Part shown: positions 15,784 to 26,187 of the stretch, in pieces
Layout: the number at the start of each line of letters is the position of its first letter
Position numbering within the stretch: position 1 is the stretch's first letter
Assembly: GCF_008064665.1 (NCBI RefSeq)
Contig: NZ_VRZA01000002.1
Coordinates: 744,001-808,000 of the forward strand
DNA: 64,000 nucleotides
DNA from: Parahaliea maris
GTDB lineage: Bacteria > Pseudomonadota > Gammaproteobacteria > Pseudomonadales > Halieaceae
Direction of reading: 5' to 3'
Made by a program: the position numbers and the translations under genes
Notes under the pieces: model-generated
The model's database searches: none
Seen by the model: the letters and a program-made list of their open reading frames with translations, nothing else
What the model was told of the DNA's origin: nothing

Positions 15784-18597
15784 GTGTCCAACGAGCACTA
15801 TCTGAGTAACCCCCTGATTCACCGCGACCGGCGCCTGGGGCGCCGTCACATTGCCTGGGTCAATCAGTTCGACTGTACTCACCTGCGGCCGCTGATCATT
15901 TGTCGTGGCCCCATACGCAAGGAGGCGATGGACGTCTTCGGTGAAATGGGCATCACCGACTTCGGCATTCTGTTGTCCGAAAAGGATTCCATCGTTTACC
16001 AGAACGCGCTGGCGCCGGAATTGCGCAGCATGCCGAATCCGGATCATATCCACCGCGTGCCCGACTACACCGGGGCCAACAAGGAAGAGCGCGACCAGCG
16101 CATCGCCCAGATCATCAGCATCGCCAAGGACAATGGCTACAACGCCATTTTTGCCGGTTACGGGTTCATGGCGGAAGACGAGACCATGGTGGCGGCCATG
16201 GAGCGCGCCGGGCTGAACTTCATCGGCCCCTGTTCGCGCACCGTGCACGACGCCGGCCTGAAGGACGAGGCAAAGCGTACTGCACTGAAATCCGGCGTAT
16301 CCGTTACCCCTGGTATTGATAACGGCACCGCCCTGACCCTGCTGAAAAAATACCCGACCATCGCCGACCTGAAAGCGCTCTGCGCAGAGCAGGGCCTGGC
16401 GGTCGAAGAGGGCAAGCTGGACAACCCCGAGATCAGCCTCGAAGACAAAGCCGACCTGGTCCTGGCGGCATCCTACGACAAGGGCATCGACCTCTACACC
16501 GTGGACGAACTCAGTGCCACGCTCACCGAGGCCGTGGAGAAGATGGCCGCCGACTACCCGGAAAACCGGGTGCGCCTGAAGGCCATCAGCGGCGGTGGCG
16601 GTAAAGGCCAGCGTATCCTCGGCATCGGTGAAGCGGCGCGGACCCCGGAAATGGTGCGCGAGATCCTCAACGAGGTGAAGACCACCGGTGTTGGCGACAA
16701 CAAGAACGTACTGGTGGAACTGAACATCGAGACCACCCGGCACCAGGAAATCCAGGTGATCGGCAACGGCGAGTGGTGCATGACCATGGGCGGCCGCGAT
16801 TGCTCCCTGCAGATGCACGAACAGAAGCTGCTGGAAGTCTCGGTCACGGTTGAATCCCTGCAGGCCGCCATCAACCAGGCCCAGAAGAGCGGCAACGAAA
16901 CCGAGTTGCGTGTGCTGAGCCAGGACCTGGTGACCCTGGAGGCGATGGAAAATGAAGCGGCCCGCTTCGGCGCGGCCGTGGGCCTGGACTCGGTATCGAC
17001 CTTCGAATGTATTGTCGATCGCGACAAGCACTTCTTCATGGAAATGAACACCCGGATCCAGGTGGAGCACCGGGTCACCGAGCTGTGCTACGCGCTCAAG
17101 TTCAGCAACCCGGAGAACCCCGACGAATCTTTCGTGGTGGAGTCGCTGGTGGAGGCCATGGTTTTGCTGGCGGCCCACGGCCCGAAACTGCCGCGCCCGG
17201 AACGCATCCTGCGCCACAACGACAGCGTGGAGGCCCGCCTCAATGCCACCAACCAGGCCCTGCAACCCAGCGCCGGAGGGGTGATCGAGGCCTGGTCCGA
17301 CGCCGTCGAAGGTGAAATCCGCGACGACCAGGGCATCAGCCTGCACAACCCGGACACCGACGTGTTCATGAAGTACACCCTGGCGGGTGCCTATGATTCC
17401 AACATCGCCCTGCTGCTGACGGTCGGTGAGACGCGCCTGGACACCTACGAGCGTATGGCGGAAGTGATTCGCCAGACCAACATGCGCGGCAAGGACCTGG
17501 CCACCAACCTGGAATTCCACTACGGCCTGGTGAACTGGTTTATCGGCCAGAACATCAACGCCCGCCCGACCACCCGCTTTATCGTGCCGTACCTCACCGC
17601 GGTTGGTGAATTGAAAGAGCAGGCTAACGGGGTGGAACTCGACTACGCCTGGCGTGAGGTCTGCCGGGCTGCGGTGGCCAGCCATGACGGCGATGCCGCC
17701 AAGGCGCTTGCCCAGACCCTCGAGCGCAAGCAGACCCTGCTATTGAGACCCATCCAGTTGCTGCTGGAAGAGCCCCATGTCCTGTCCGGCTGGCTCAGCA
17801 TCAACCGCGACTGTTACACCATGATCGACGGCCGGATCAGCTGGAACGAAAACCCGGTGGAACTGCTGGCCGATACCTATCATTACCTGAACATGGATTA
17901 CGTGGCCGGGGCACCTGCGGCCAGCATGATCTGGGATCACGATAATGACGTCCTGCAACAGGCCGTGGATTTCTACGCCGAACTGAACAACCGGGTAGAG
18001 GCCGACGACTGGATTGCGCTGCAAACACTGCTCGAAGAGGGCGACGCGCCCAGTGGCTTCACCGACGCCGCATGGCAGGAAGTGCGGGCCGCCCACAAGG
18101 GTTTCCAGGCCGGCGCCGAAATCATGGCCCTGCTGCCGGCCATGGCCGAGGCTACCGGTTACTACGAACTCTCCGTCAATTCCGACCTCACTATCCACAT
18201 CCCCGAGCGCCTGACCGACAGCGAGCTGCAGGAGAAAATGGCGAAGGTGCTGGTGCCGCCGCCGGTGGCGAAGTCGGATGAGATCCTGGCGGAAAGCGGT
18301 GGTATGTTCTACGGTCGCGAAACGCCCCAGCATGAGGTCTACGTGAGCGAGGGCGATCACTTCAATGCCGGCGATCCGCTGTACATTGTCGAGGTGATGA
18401 AAATGTTCAACAAGGTCTACGCACCCTTTGCCGGAACCATCGAAAAGGTGCTGGTAGAAGACGACGGTGTGATCATCAGCAAGGGCCAGCCCCTGTTCAA
18501 GATTACCCCGGATGAGAAAATCGTGGTGCAGACCCCCGAAGAAATTGCCGCTCGCCGCCGCAAGATTACCAGCGGCTTCCTCGAGCAGATTGTGTGA
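15784..18597 (+). CDS. Biotin carboxylase / biotin carrier fusion (propionyl-CoA carboxylase alpha), unusually large
   Basis: A 937-residue protein that carboxylates its own biotin with ATP and bicarbonate. The carboxylase part has the ATP-grasp glycine loop LKAISGGGGKGQRIL, a HEQKLLEVS segment, and FFMEMNTRIQVEHRVTELCY. The carrier domain is C-terminal with biotinyl lysine K873 in EVMKMFNKVYAPFAG. Normal alpha subunits are about 650-670 residues. Here roughly 80 extra residues (about 185-265) separate GVSVTPG from the glycine loop, and the region between the carboxylase core and the carrier is also long. The N-terminus is divergent (LIICRGPIRKEA instead of the usual ANRGEIA). GTG 15784 follows AGAGGA at ideal spacing. 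Confidence 0.86.
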   Translation: MSNEHYLSNPLIHRDRRLGRRHIAWVNQFDCTHLRPLIICRGPIRKEAMDVFGEMGITDFGILLSEKDSIVYQNALAPELRSMPNPDHIHRVPDYTGANKEERDQRIAQIISIAKDNGYNAIFAGYGFMAEDETMVAAMERAGLNFIGPCSRTVHDAGLKDEAKRTALKSGVSVTPGIDNGTALTLLKKYPTIADLKALCAEQGLAVEEGKLDNPEISLEDKADLVLAASYDKGIDLYTVDELSATLTEAVEKMAADYPENRVRLKAISGGGGKGQRILGIGEAARTPEMVREILNEVKTTGVGDNKNVLVELNIETTRHQEIQVIGNGEWCMTMGGRDCSLQMHEQKLLEVSVTVESLQAAINQAQKSGNETELRVLSQDLVTLEAMENEAARFGAAVGLDSVSTFECIVDRDKHFFMEMNTRIQVEHRVTELCYALKFSNPENPDESFVVESLVEAMVLLAAHGPKLPRPERILRHNDSVEARLNATNQALQPSAGGVIEAWSDAVEGEIRDDQGISLHNPDTDVFMKYTLAGAYDSNIALLLTVGETRLDTYERMAEVIRQTNMRGKDLATNLEFHYGLVNWFIGQNINARPTTRFIVPYLTAVGELKEQANGVELDYAWREVCRAAVASHDGDAAKALAQTLERKQTLLLRPIQLLLEEPHVLSGWLSINRDCYTMIDGRISWNENPVELLADTYHYLNMDYVAGAPAASMIWDHDNDVLQQAVDFYAELNNRVEADDWIALQTLLEEGDAPSGFTDAAWQEVRAAHKGFQAGAEIMALLPAMAEATGYYELSVNSDLTIHIPERLTDSELQEKMAKVLVPPPVAKSDEILAESGGMFYGRETPQHEVYVSEGDHFNAGDPLYIVEVMKMFNKVYAPFAGTIEKVLVEDDGVIISKGQPLFKITPDEKIVVQTPEEIAARRRKITSGFLEQIV

Positions 18598-18607
18598 GGC
18601 CCATACT

Positions 18608-19018
18608 ATGATTACCGGATTAGACCATATCGCCGTCGCCGTTCCCGACCTGGAAAAGGCCGTGAAACGCTTCCTCGAAGACTTTGGCCTCACCTATGAG
18701 GGGACCGAAGACGTGGAGTCAGCGAAAACCTCCACGGCCTTCTTCCCGCTGCCGCCCACCAGCATCGAACTGGTGCACCCGCTGAACGGGGAAGGACCGA
18801 TCGCCAAGTACCTGGAGAAAAAGGGCGGTGGCCTGCATCACCTGTGCTTCCGCACCGATGATATCCACGCCGATGTGGCGCGCCTCAAGGAGAAGGGCTA
18901 CCAGTTCCTGGCCGATGCACCGAGCCCGGGCGCCCACGACTGCCTGGTGATCTTCATCCATCCCAAGAGCTGCGACGGCGTGCTGATCGAGCTGAGTCAG
19001 CCCCCCGCCGGGCACTGA
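18608..19018 (+). CDS. mce: Methylmalonyl-CoA epimerase
   Basis: A 136-residue vicinal-oxygen-chelate protein. It interconverts (2S)- and (2R)-methylmalonyl-CoA, needed between the carboxylase and the mutase. Metal ligands typical of the family are visible: H7 in GLDHIAVAVPD, a histidine in GGLHHLCFRTDD, and a C-terminal glutamate in VLIELSQ. ATG 18608 lies ten bases after the carboxylase stop with GAGG upstream. A longer frame from 18512 would overlap the carboxylase and is rejected. The tight spacing supports one operon. Confidence 0.92.
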   Translation: MITGLDHIAVAVPDLEKAVKRFLEDFGLTYEGTEDVESAKTSTAFFPLPPTSIELVHPLNGEGPIAKYLEKKGGGLHHLCFRTDDIHADVARLKEKGYQFLADAPSPGAHDCLVIFIHPKSCDGVLIELSQPPAGH

Positions 19019-19131
19019 CAAATCCAGTGGCTAGCCCGGCCCTGCTACGGCGGGGCCAGTAACCGGTACCTGGCAACAAGAATTGCTTGCGCTGACCCCG
19101 GTGGCAGCGCCTCTCCCGCGAGGACTCGAAC

Positions 19132-21288
19132 ATGAGTGACAAAATCTACGACAAAAGCGCCGCATCCCCCGATGCCTGGCGCGATCTTGCCAGCAAGCAG
19201 ATGCGCGGCAAGTCCCTGGACGACCTGGTCTGGCAGACCCCGGAAGACATTCCGGTAAAACCGCTCTACACGGCCGCTGACACCGAGCAGCTTCAGTACA
19301 CCGACACCATGCCCGGCCTCTCGCCCTACATTCGCGGCCCCCAGGCCACCATGTACGCCGGGCGCCCCTGGACCATTCGCCAGTACGCCGGGTTCTCCAC
19401 CGCGGAGGAATCCAACGCCTTTTACCGCAAGGCCCTCGCCGCCGGCGGCCAGGGCGTGTCGGTGGCCTTCGACCTGGCCACCCACCGCGGCTATGACTCA
19501 GATCACCCGCGGGTGACTGGCGACGTGGGCAAGGCCGGTGTGGCCATCGACTCCGTCGAGGACATGAAAATCCTGTTCAACGGTATCCCGCTGGACCAGG
19601 TGTCGGTCTCCATGACCATGAACGGCGCCGTACTGCCGGTGCTGGCTGGTTACATCGTTGCTGCAGAAGAGCAGGGCGTCAGCCAGGATCAACTCGCAGG
19701 TACCATCCAGAACGACATCCTGAAAGAGTTCATGGTCCGCAACACCTACATCTACCCGCCCGCACCGAGCATGAAGATCATCGGCGACATCATCGCTTAC
19801 TGCTCCGAGCACATGCCGCGTTTCAATACCATCTCTATTTCCGGTTACCACATCCAGGAAGCCGGGGCCAACGCAGCGCTGGAGCTGGCCTATACCCTGG
19901 CCGACGGAAAAGAGTACATCCGTACCGCGCTGGCCGCAGGCCTGGACATCGACCAGTTTGCACCGCGACTGTCCTTCTTCTGGGGCATCGGCATGAACTT
20001 CTACATGGAGATCGCCAAGATGCGCGCCGCGCGTCTGCTGTGGGCGAAAATCGTCTCCGAGTTCAATCCGCAGAATCCCAAGAGCTCCATGCTGCGGACC
20101 CACAGCCAGACCTCCGGCTGGTCCCTCACCGAGCAGGATCCCTACAACAACGTTGTCCGCACCACCATCGAGGCGATGGCCGCGGTGTTCGGCGGCACCC
20201 AGTCCCTGCATACCAATGCCCTGGACGAGGCCATTGCCCTGCCCACGGAATTCTCGGCCCGCATCGCCCGTAACACCCAGCTCATCATCCAGGAAGAGAG
20301 CGGCATTACCAAGGTGGTTGACCCCTGGGGCGGTTCCTACATGATGGAATCCCTTACCCAGGACATCGCCGACAAGGCCTGGGAGCTGATCGAGGAAGTG
20401 GAGCAGGCCGGCGGTATGGCCAAGGCCATTGAAACCGGCATGCCGAAGCTGCGCATCGAAGAGGCCGCCGCCCGCAAGCAGGCCCGTATCGACCGTGGCG
20501 ACGATGTCATCGTCGGCGTCAACAAGTACAAGCTGGCCGAGGAAGAAGAGGTCGACGTCCTGCAGATCGACAACGAGGCGGTGCGCAAGTCGCAGCTCGA
20601 TCGCCTGGCGGCCCTGCGTGGTTCGCGGGATGAAGCCGCTGTCGAAGCTATACTGGAGGATATTTACCAGTGCGCGGTGAATGGCGACGGCAACCTGCTG
20701 GCCCTGGCAGTGGAAGCTACCCGCCGCCGCGCCACGGTCGGGGAGATATCCTTCGCCATGGAACGTGAGTTCGGTCGCTTCAATGCCCAGGCCCAGACAG
20801 TTTCCGGCGTCTACGGCTCCGCCTTCCAGGATGATGAGAACTGGCAGGGTATCAGCCAGGACATCGATGGCTTCGTGGAAAAACACGGCCGCCGTCCGCG
20901 TATGCTGGTGTGCAAGATGGGGCAGGACGGCCACGACCGCGGCGCCAAGGTCATTGCCACGGCCTTCGCCGATGTCGGTTTCGATATCGACCTGTCTCCG
21001 ATGTTCTCCACTCCGGAGGAGGTCGCCCGCCAGGCCATCGAGAATGATGTGCACGTGGTCGGCGCTTCGTCTCTGGCTGCCGGTCACAAGACGCTGGTAC
21101 CGCAGCTGGTGGAGGAACTGCGCAAGCAGGGGGCCGATGACATCGTGGTCATCGCCGGTGGGGTGATTCCGCGTCAGGACTACGACCACCTTTACCAGGC
21201 TGGGGTGAAGTGCATCTTTGGTCCGGGTACCCCGATTCCCCAGTGTGCGCGTGAGGTGCTGGATGCGGTGAATGAGGTGTCGGGCTGA
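19132..21288 (+). CDS. Methylmalonyl-CoA mutase (adenosylcobalamin-dependent)
   Basis: A 718-residue single-chain mutase converting (2R)-methylmalonyl-CoA to succinyl-CoA. The N-terminal TIM barrel has [20 protein letters not shown] and [20 protein letters not shown]; substrate-site segments [19 protein letters not shown] and [14 protein letters not shown] follow. The C-terminal B12-binding domain shows DxHxxG in [10 protein letters not shown], with H601 the cobalt ligand, then [12 protein letters not shown]. Length matches the catalytic alpha chain; no beta subunit gene is present, so a homodimer is likely. The carboxylase, epimerase, mutase and MeaB together complete propionyl-CoA assimilation. 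Confidence 0.95.
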   Translation: MSDKIYDKSAASPDAWRDLASKQMRGKSLDDLVWQTPEDIPVKPLYTAADTEQLQYTDTMPGLSPYIRGPQATMYAGRPWTIRQYAGFSTAEESNAFYRKALAAGGQGVSVAFDLATHRGYDSDHPRVTGDVGKAGVAIDSVEDMKILFNGIPLDQVSVSMTMNGAVLPVLAGYIVAAEEQGVSQDQLAGTIQNDILKEFMVRNTYIYPPAPSMKIIGDIIAYCSEHMPRFNTISISGYHIQEAGANAALELAYTLADGKEYIRTALAAGLDIDQFAPRLSFFWGIGMNFYMEIAKMRAARLLWAKIVSEFNPQNPKSSMLRTHSQTSGWSLTEQDPYNNVVRTTIEAMAAVFGGTQSLHTNALDEAIALPTEFSARIARNTQLIIQEESGITKVVDPWGGSYMMESLTQDIADKAWELIEEVEQAGGMAKAIETGMPKLRIEEAAARKQARIDRGDDVIVGVNKYKLAEEEEVDVLQIDNEAVRKSQLDRLAALRGSRDEAAVEAILEDIYQCAVNGDGNLLALAVEATRRRATVGEISFAMEREFGRFNAQAQTVSGVYGSAFQDDENWQGISQDIDGFVEKHGRRPRMLVCKMGQDGHDRGAKVIATAFADVGFDIDLSPMFSTPEEVARQAIENDVHVVGASSLAAGHKTLVPQLVEELRKQGADDIVVIAGGVIPRQDYDHLYQAGVKCIFGPGTPIPQCAREVLDAVNEVSG

Positions 21289-21342
21289 GATCTTCTCGGT
21301 TTCTTTGTTGAGGATTCGAGTGTACTACCCGCGCTCCGCTGC

Positions 21343-21455
21343 CCGGTAAGGGTTTGCCGCGACCGCCAAAAAGCGTACACCGGAGCGCCGGACCGCCATG
21401 TGCAGGCTCGACGGCGGACGTCCTGTCCGCCGACGCCGCTGCAAACCCTTACCGG
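21343..21455 (+). repeat. Hairpin repeat unit A
   Basis: Outer arms: 15-bp perfect inverted repeat, CCGGTAAGGGTTTGC at 21343-21357 and its complement at 21441-21455. The core contains ACCGCCAAAAAGCG, then CCATGTGCAGGCTCGAC (21396-21412), then an inner hairpin with 8-bp stem CGGCGGAC/GTCCGCCG and loop GTCCT (21412-21432). Unit B shares the core motifs and loop in the opposite orientation but has completely different outer arms. Confidence 0.75.
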
Positions 21456-21602
21456 ACATCGAAGCGCTGCTTTCGGTGTTCTTTCCGTGATGTGAAGGGC
21501 GTAGTGTGGTGTCAAGGCGGTTGACAGCAAGCAGTCCTTGCGCCGCTTTGCTGAGCCCCTGCTCAAACTTTCAGGGAAGCCACTCCCAAGCAGCGCCGTG
21601 TG

Positions 21603-21704
21603 GGCCGTTATCGCCCTCACCGGGCGTCAGCCGCCAGGACGGCGGCTGTCGAGCCTGCACATGGACGTGCGCTTTTTGGCGGTCCGGTGAGGGTGATAAC
21701 GGCC
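21603..21704 (-). repeat. Hairpin repeat unit B
   Basis: Outer arms of 21 bp (21603-21623, 21684-21704) are complementary except for one G:T wobble. Read on the minus strand, the core has ACCGCCAAAAAGCG, the same 17-base CCATGTGCAGGCTCGAC as unit A, and an inner hairpin CAGCCGCC-GTCCT-GGCGGCTG (21628-21648). The loop is identical to unit A while several stem bases differ with their partners, a compensatory pattern. Confidence 0.75.
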
Positions 21705-21830
21705 TGCGCGGTGCGGGTTTAGAGCACAAAAGCCGTCTGGCGTTCCTTGCTGTGCGGCGGCCATGTGCTAACTGCAGGCATCCTAAAACGGCGACAGAAC
21801 AACAATGCAAAAAGGTATACTCCCCACCCA

Positions 21831-22796
21831 ATGAGCAATATCGAACTGGACAAACTGCTACAGGGCAATCGTCGGGCCCTCGCCAAGGCCATCACCCTGG
21901 TCGAGAGCAAGCTCGACCGGCACCGGGAGCAGGCCCAGGACATCCTCGAGCAGCTGTTGCCCCACAGCGGCAACAGCGTTCGCATTGGCATCACCGGTGT
22001 ACCCGGCGTCGGTAAATCGACCTTCATCGAAGCCTTTGGCCTCTACCTGATTGCCCAGGGCAAACGCGTCGCCGTGCTGGCCGTGGACCCCAGTTCACCC
22101 GTGGCCGGCGGTTCCATACTCGGTGACAAAACCCGCATGGAGGAGCTGTCGCGCCAGGAGAATGCCTTCATCCGCCCCTCGCCCTCAGAGGGCGCGCTGG
22201 GTGGCGTGGCGCAGAAGACCCGCGAAACCATGCTGCTCTGCGAGGCGGCGGGTTATGACGTGATCCTGGTGGAAACCGTCGGCGTGGGCCAGTCGGAATA
22301 CCAGGTGGCCGGTATGGTGGACTTCTTCATGGTGCTGATGCTGCCCGGCGGTGGCGACGAATTGCAGGGCATCAAAAAGGGTATCGTCGAACTGGCCGAT
22401 GCCCTGGTGATCAACAAGGCCGACGGCGAGAGCGAGGTGCTGGCCGGTAAAACCCGCCAGCACTACAATAACGCCATGAATCTCCTGCGCCACACCAGCT
22501 TCTGGACGCCCCGGGTCATGACCTGTTCCGCCCTGCAGAACAACAACATCGACTCGGTGTGGGGCATGATCGTGGATTACTACTTCCAGGCGCTGGAAAA
22601 CGACGCCTTCGCCACCAAGCGCGCGCGCCAGAACCGCCAGTGGATGCACCAGCTGGTCGATGAAATGCTGCACATTGGCCTGGCCCGTCACCCGCGGGTG
22701 AGGGAGATCCTGCCGGCCCTGGAGCGCGACGTCGCTGAGGGCAGGGCCACGGCCTACGGTGCGGCCCGGCGCATCATGGACGCTTTCCAGGGCTGA
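21831..22796 (+). CDS. meaB: MeaB/ArgK-type GTPase, methylmalonyl-CoA mutase chaperone
   Basis: A 321-residue SIMIBI-class GTPase (G3E family). It protects and reloads methylmalonyl-CoA mutase with adenosylcobalamin. Motifs: Walker A GVPGVGKST, VLAVDPSSPVAGGSILGDKTRM, the switch/Walker B region ILVETVGVGQSE, and NKADG for guanine specificity. Family length is about 320. ATG 21831 removes 28 upstream residues of repeat-derived sequence. The gene lies downstream of the mutase beyond the two hairpin repeats. The older name ArgK (arginine kinase of transport) is not supported by modern work. Confidence 0.93.
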   Translation: MSNIELDKLLQGNRRALAKAITLVESKLDRHREQAQDILEQLLPHSGNSVRIGITGVPGVGKSTFIEAFGLYLIAQGKRVAVLAVDPSSPVAGGSILGDKTRMEELSRQENAFIRPSPSEGALGGVAQKTRETMLLCEAAGYDVILVETVGVGQSEYQVAGMVDFFMVLMLPGGGDELQGIKKGIVELADALVINKADGESEVLAGKTRQHYNNAMNLLRHTSFWTPRVMTCSALQNNNIDSVWGMIVDYYFQALENDAFATKRARQNRQWMHQLVDEMLHIGLARHPRVREILPALERDVAEGRATAYGAARRIMDAFQG

Positions 22797-22811
22797 TGGA
22801 GGGCCGTGCGG

Positions 22812-23135
22812 ATGCGCTTTTTCCCGCTGGAAAAACTGATCAACCTGCACGATCACTATACCCGCCAGTTCAAGATCGACAATCTCCAGCTATTGCTGAT
22901 CCAGCGAGGTGGGGAGCGCTATCTCATCGAGGCCCGGTGCCCTCACCGGGACCATCCGCTGGAAGTGGCGACCATTGCCAATGGCATCATCCAGTGCGCC
23001 CTGCACCAGTATCAGTTCGCGATAGCCGACGGCCGGCTGTTACATGCCACCGAAGAGCCCTGTCGCGGACTGCGTACTTTTGAGCTGGTCTACGAGGGCA
23101 ACGAGGTGGGCGTCATGGTCGATGACGGGCGCTAG
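22812..23135 (+). CDS. Small Rieske [2Fe-2S] protein
   Basis: A 107-residue protein made essentially of one Rieske domain. Cluster ligands are visible: C-P-H in EARCPHRDHPLE and C-x-x-H in IQCALHQYQF, so two Cys and two His as in NirD-like and ferredoxin-type Rieske proteins. It is likely a soluble electron carrier; the reductase or oxygenase partner is not nearby. ATG 22812 is used; a GTG at 22806 is also possible. It starts 15 bases after meaB and may be co-transcribed, though a role in propionate metabolism is not established. Confidence 0.8.
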   Translation: MRFFPLEKLINLHDHYTRQFKIDNLQLLLIQRGGERYLIEARCPHRDHPLEVATIANGIIQCALHQYQFAIADGRLLHATEEPCRGLRTFELVYEGNEVGVMVDDGR

Positions 23136-23226
23136 CCGGGATCATCTGCGCAATCTGTTCGCCTTTCGCCGTCGGGGTCAGTAGACTTTCCTCCGTCACG
23201 CTATTTCACCTGCGAGAGGAACGCTC

Positions 23227-23715
23227 ATGGCACCCGCTACTGTACATCCCAAAATCGGCAACATGGCCCCGGCATTCAGCCTGCCTGACCAGGATGGCAA
23301 CAAGGTCAGTCTGAAAGACTTCAAGGGCAAGCAGCCGGTGGTGCTGTTCTTCTACCCCAAGGCGATGACGCCCGGCTGTACCGTGCAGGCCTGCGGTATC
23401 CGCGATATCCGCAAAGAGCTGGACAAGCGGGGCGTGGCTGTCTTCGGTGTCAGCCCGGACCCGGTCGTGCGCCTGCCGAAATTCATTGAGAAGCAGAGCC
23501 TGAACTTCCCCCTGCTGTCCGACGAGGATCACGCCGTAGCGGAAAAATACGGTTGCTGGGGCATGAAGAAATTCATGGGCAAGGAGTTCATGGGCCTGAT
23601 CCGCACCAGTTTCATCATCGGCAAGGACGGGCGCCTGCTCAAGGTGATGGACAAGTTCAAGACCAAGACCCACCACGAAGACCTGCTCGCGGAGCTGGAT
23701 GCCCTCGGCCTGTAG
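23227..23715 (+). CDS. bcp: Peroxiredoxin, BCP/PrxQ type
   Basis: A 162-residue thioredoxin-fold peroxidase. The peroxidatic cysteine lies in MTPGCTVQACGIRD and the resolving cysteine is five residues later, the atypical two-Cys pattern of BCP. It reduces H2O2 and organic peroxides with electrons from thioredoxin. The region GVSPDPVVRLPKFIEKQSLNFPLLSDED matches the family. ATG 23227 follows GAGAGGAAC at good spacing. It converges with rluE with a 23-base gap. Confidence 0.9.
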   Translation: MAPATVHPKIGNMAPAFSLPDQDGNKVSLKDFKGKQPVVLFFYPKAMTPGCTVQACGIRDIRKELDKRGVAVFGVSPDPVVRLPKFIEKQSLNFPLLSDEDHAVAEKYGCWGMKKFMGKEFMGLIRTSFIIGKDGRLLKVMDKFKTKTHHEDLLAELDALGL

Positions 23716-23738
23716 CGACGTCCTGCTGACGCCGTGAT

Positions 23739-24425
23739 TCAGCGGCGTCGGGATCTCCGCGTTCCCCCCTTGGGTGCTGGCCCCCGGCCATTCCCCTGCC
23801 TGCTGTTCGCCGGCCCCTGGCCTGGACCTCCCTGCTTCCGGCGCCGGGCGGAGGAGGGGGCCGGCGGTGCGTCCACCTCGACAACCCGGTGCTCACCGGG
23901 CGCGAGCTTTTCCAGCGACCAGTCTCCCACCCGGGTTCGTATCAGGCGCAGGGTGGGATAGCCGACAGCGGCCGTCATGCGCCGTACCTGTCGGTTGCGC
24001 CCTTCACGGATGGACAGTTCCAGCCAGCTGTCCGCGACCGATTTGCGCTCCCGGATGGGCGGCTGGCGCGGCCACAGCCACTCCGGGGCAGCGATGCGGC
24101 GGGCTTTCGCGGGCAGGGTGGGGCCGTCCCTGAGTTCCAGACCCTGCGCCAGGCGCTGTAACGCCCCGTCGTCAACTGTGCCCTCCACCTGTACCACGTA
24201 GGTCTTCCAGCGCTTGTGGCGCGGGTTGGCGATGGTCTGCTGCAGGGCGCCGTTGTCGGTGAGCAGCAACAGGCCCTCTGAATCGTAATCGAGGCGCCCG
24301 GCGGCGCGGAAACCGGGGGCGCGGAGAAAATCGGCCAGAGTGGGGCGGGGTGCGCCGCCATCGCCATCGTCGGTGAACTGGCTCAGCACCTGGAAGGGTT
24401 TGTTGAACAGGATCAGTTGTGGCAT
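23739..24425 (-). CDS. rluE: 23S rRNA pseudouridine synthase, RluE-like
   Basis: A 228-residue RsuA-family pseudouridine synthase. The catalytic aspartate is in AAGRLDYDSEGLLLLTDNG; other motifs are ILFNKPFQVLSQF at the N-terminus and SIREGRNRQVRRMTAAVGYPTLRLIR. There is no S4 domain, as in RluE, which modifies U2457 in helix 89 of 23S rRNA in E. coli. The last about 40 residues are a proline-, glycine- and arginine-rich tail not seen in the E. coli enzyme, presumably RNA-binding or disordered. It is divergent from icd. Confidence 0.88.
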   Translation of the reverse strand: MPQLILFNKPFQVLSQFTDDGDGGAPRPTLADFLRAPGFRAAGRLDYDSEGLLLLTDNGALQQTIANPRHKRWKTYVVQVEGTVDDGALQRLAQGLELRDGPTLPAKARRIAAPEWLWPRQPPIRERKSVADSWLELSIREGRNRQVRRMTAAVGYPTLRLIRTRVGDWSLEKLAPGEHRVVEVDAPPAPSSARRRKQGGPGQGPANSRQGNGRGPAPKGGTRRSRRR

Positions 24426-24482
24426 ACGCTGTGGCGACAGTGGAAGCGGCTGTACAATCGGGAGAACGGGCGGTAAACCTGC

Positions 24483-24488
24483 TACAAT
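24483..24488 (+). promoter_or_regulatory. Possible -10 element for icd
   Basis: TACAAT followed by a GC-rich discriminator (ACGCGCC) lies 88 bases before the icd start. An almost identical TACAATACGCC block lies before serS. No good -35 hexamer is visible, so this is a weak prediction. Confidence 0.3.
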
Positions 24489-24575
24489 ACGCGCCGCTCA
24501 GACAAGGGGCTACAAACCGCAAGGATAACCTGTCCCGCTTCTCAATGAACCCTCATCTGCTATGGAGTAAGACCT

Positions 24576-25829
<1,254 letters not shown>

Positions 25830-25871
25830 GCCAGCTGCGCCGATTTCACGACGGCGTGACACGGTAGTGCG

Positions 25872-25900
25872 AAAACCCCGGCTTTGTCCGGGGTTTTTTA
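25872..25900 (+). terminator. Intrinsic terminator after icd
   Basis: Stem AACCCCGG/CCGGGGTT with a six-base loop is followed directly by six Ts, and preceded by As, about 45 bases after the icd stop. It is a textbook rho-independent terminator. Confidence 0.9.
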
Positions 25901-25965
25901 TTGCCTTGATTTGGCGGATGAAGTCGAGGTTTCGCAACGGGTTTACTTCGTAGACCGGGCGCGAC

Positions 25966-26104
25966 CTGGCGGTGCGTCTCCCCGGACACGCTAGAAGCAT
26001 GACATGCCCATAAACAGGGGCAGGCTCTCCATGTCGCGCTCCTCAGTCCGGATGCGGCCCAGACCATCCATGGCCGCTGAAGGTCCGGGGAGACGCACCG
26101 CCAG
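25966..26104 (+). repeat. Hairpin repeat unit C
   Basis: Outer arms form a perfect 22-bp inverted repeat (25966-25987 with 26083-26104; inner part TCTCCCCGGAC/GTCCGGGGAGA). The core has CCATGTCGCGCTCCTCAG and an inner stem GCGGCC/GGCCGC (26054-26059, 26072-26077) with a 12-base loop. The core edges match unit D read on its minus strand, but the outer parts of the arms differ from D. Confidence 0.7.
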
Positions 26105-26187
26105 TTCACACCCTGCTTGTGAGCGTGGTCGTAGTATGAAAAACAGAGTGTAGCGCTTGCTTATGCGCTTGAGGGAGTGCGTGGGGT

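Larger units (their letters stand above)
21289..21830. other. 540-base gap in the operon filled by two hairpin repeats
   Basis: The mutase and its GTPase chaperone, usually adjacent, are separated here by two large inverted-repeat units (21343-21455 and 21603-21704) in opposite orientation. No credible gene lies between: open frames here have no recognisable domain and run through the repeats. A TATACT hexamer at 21816-21821 just before meaB might be a -10 element that gives meaB its own transcript. Confidence 0.6.

Noticed and set aside
15631-17685. 684-codon minus-strand frame opposite the biotin carboxylase
   Set aside because: Shadow of the carboxylase gene, no recognisable domain.
21506-22015. 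Plus-strand frame covering the repeats and the start of meaB
   Set aside because: Passes through hairpin unit B and overlaps meaB out of frame; translation is repeat-derived.
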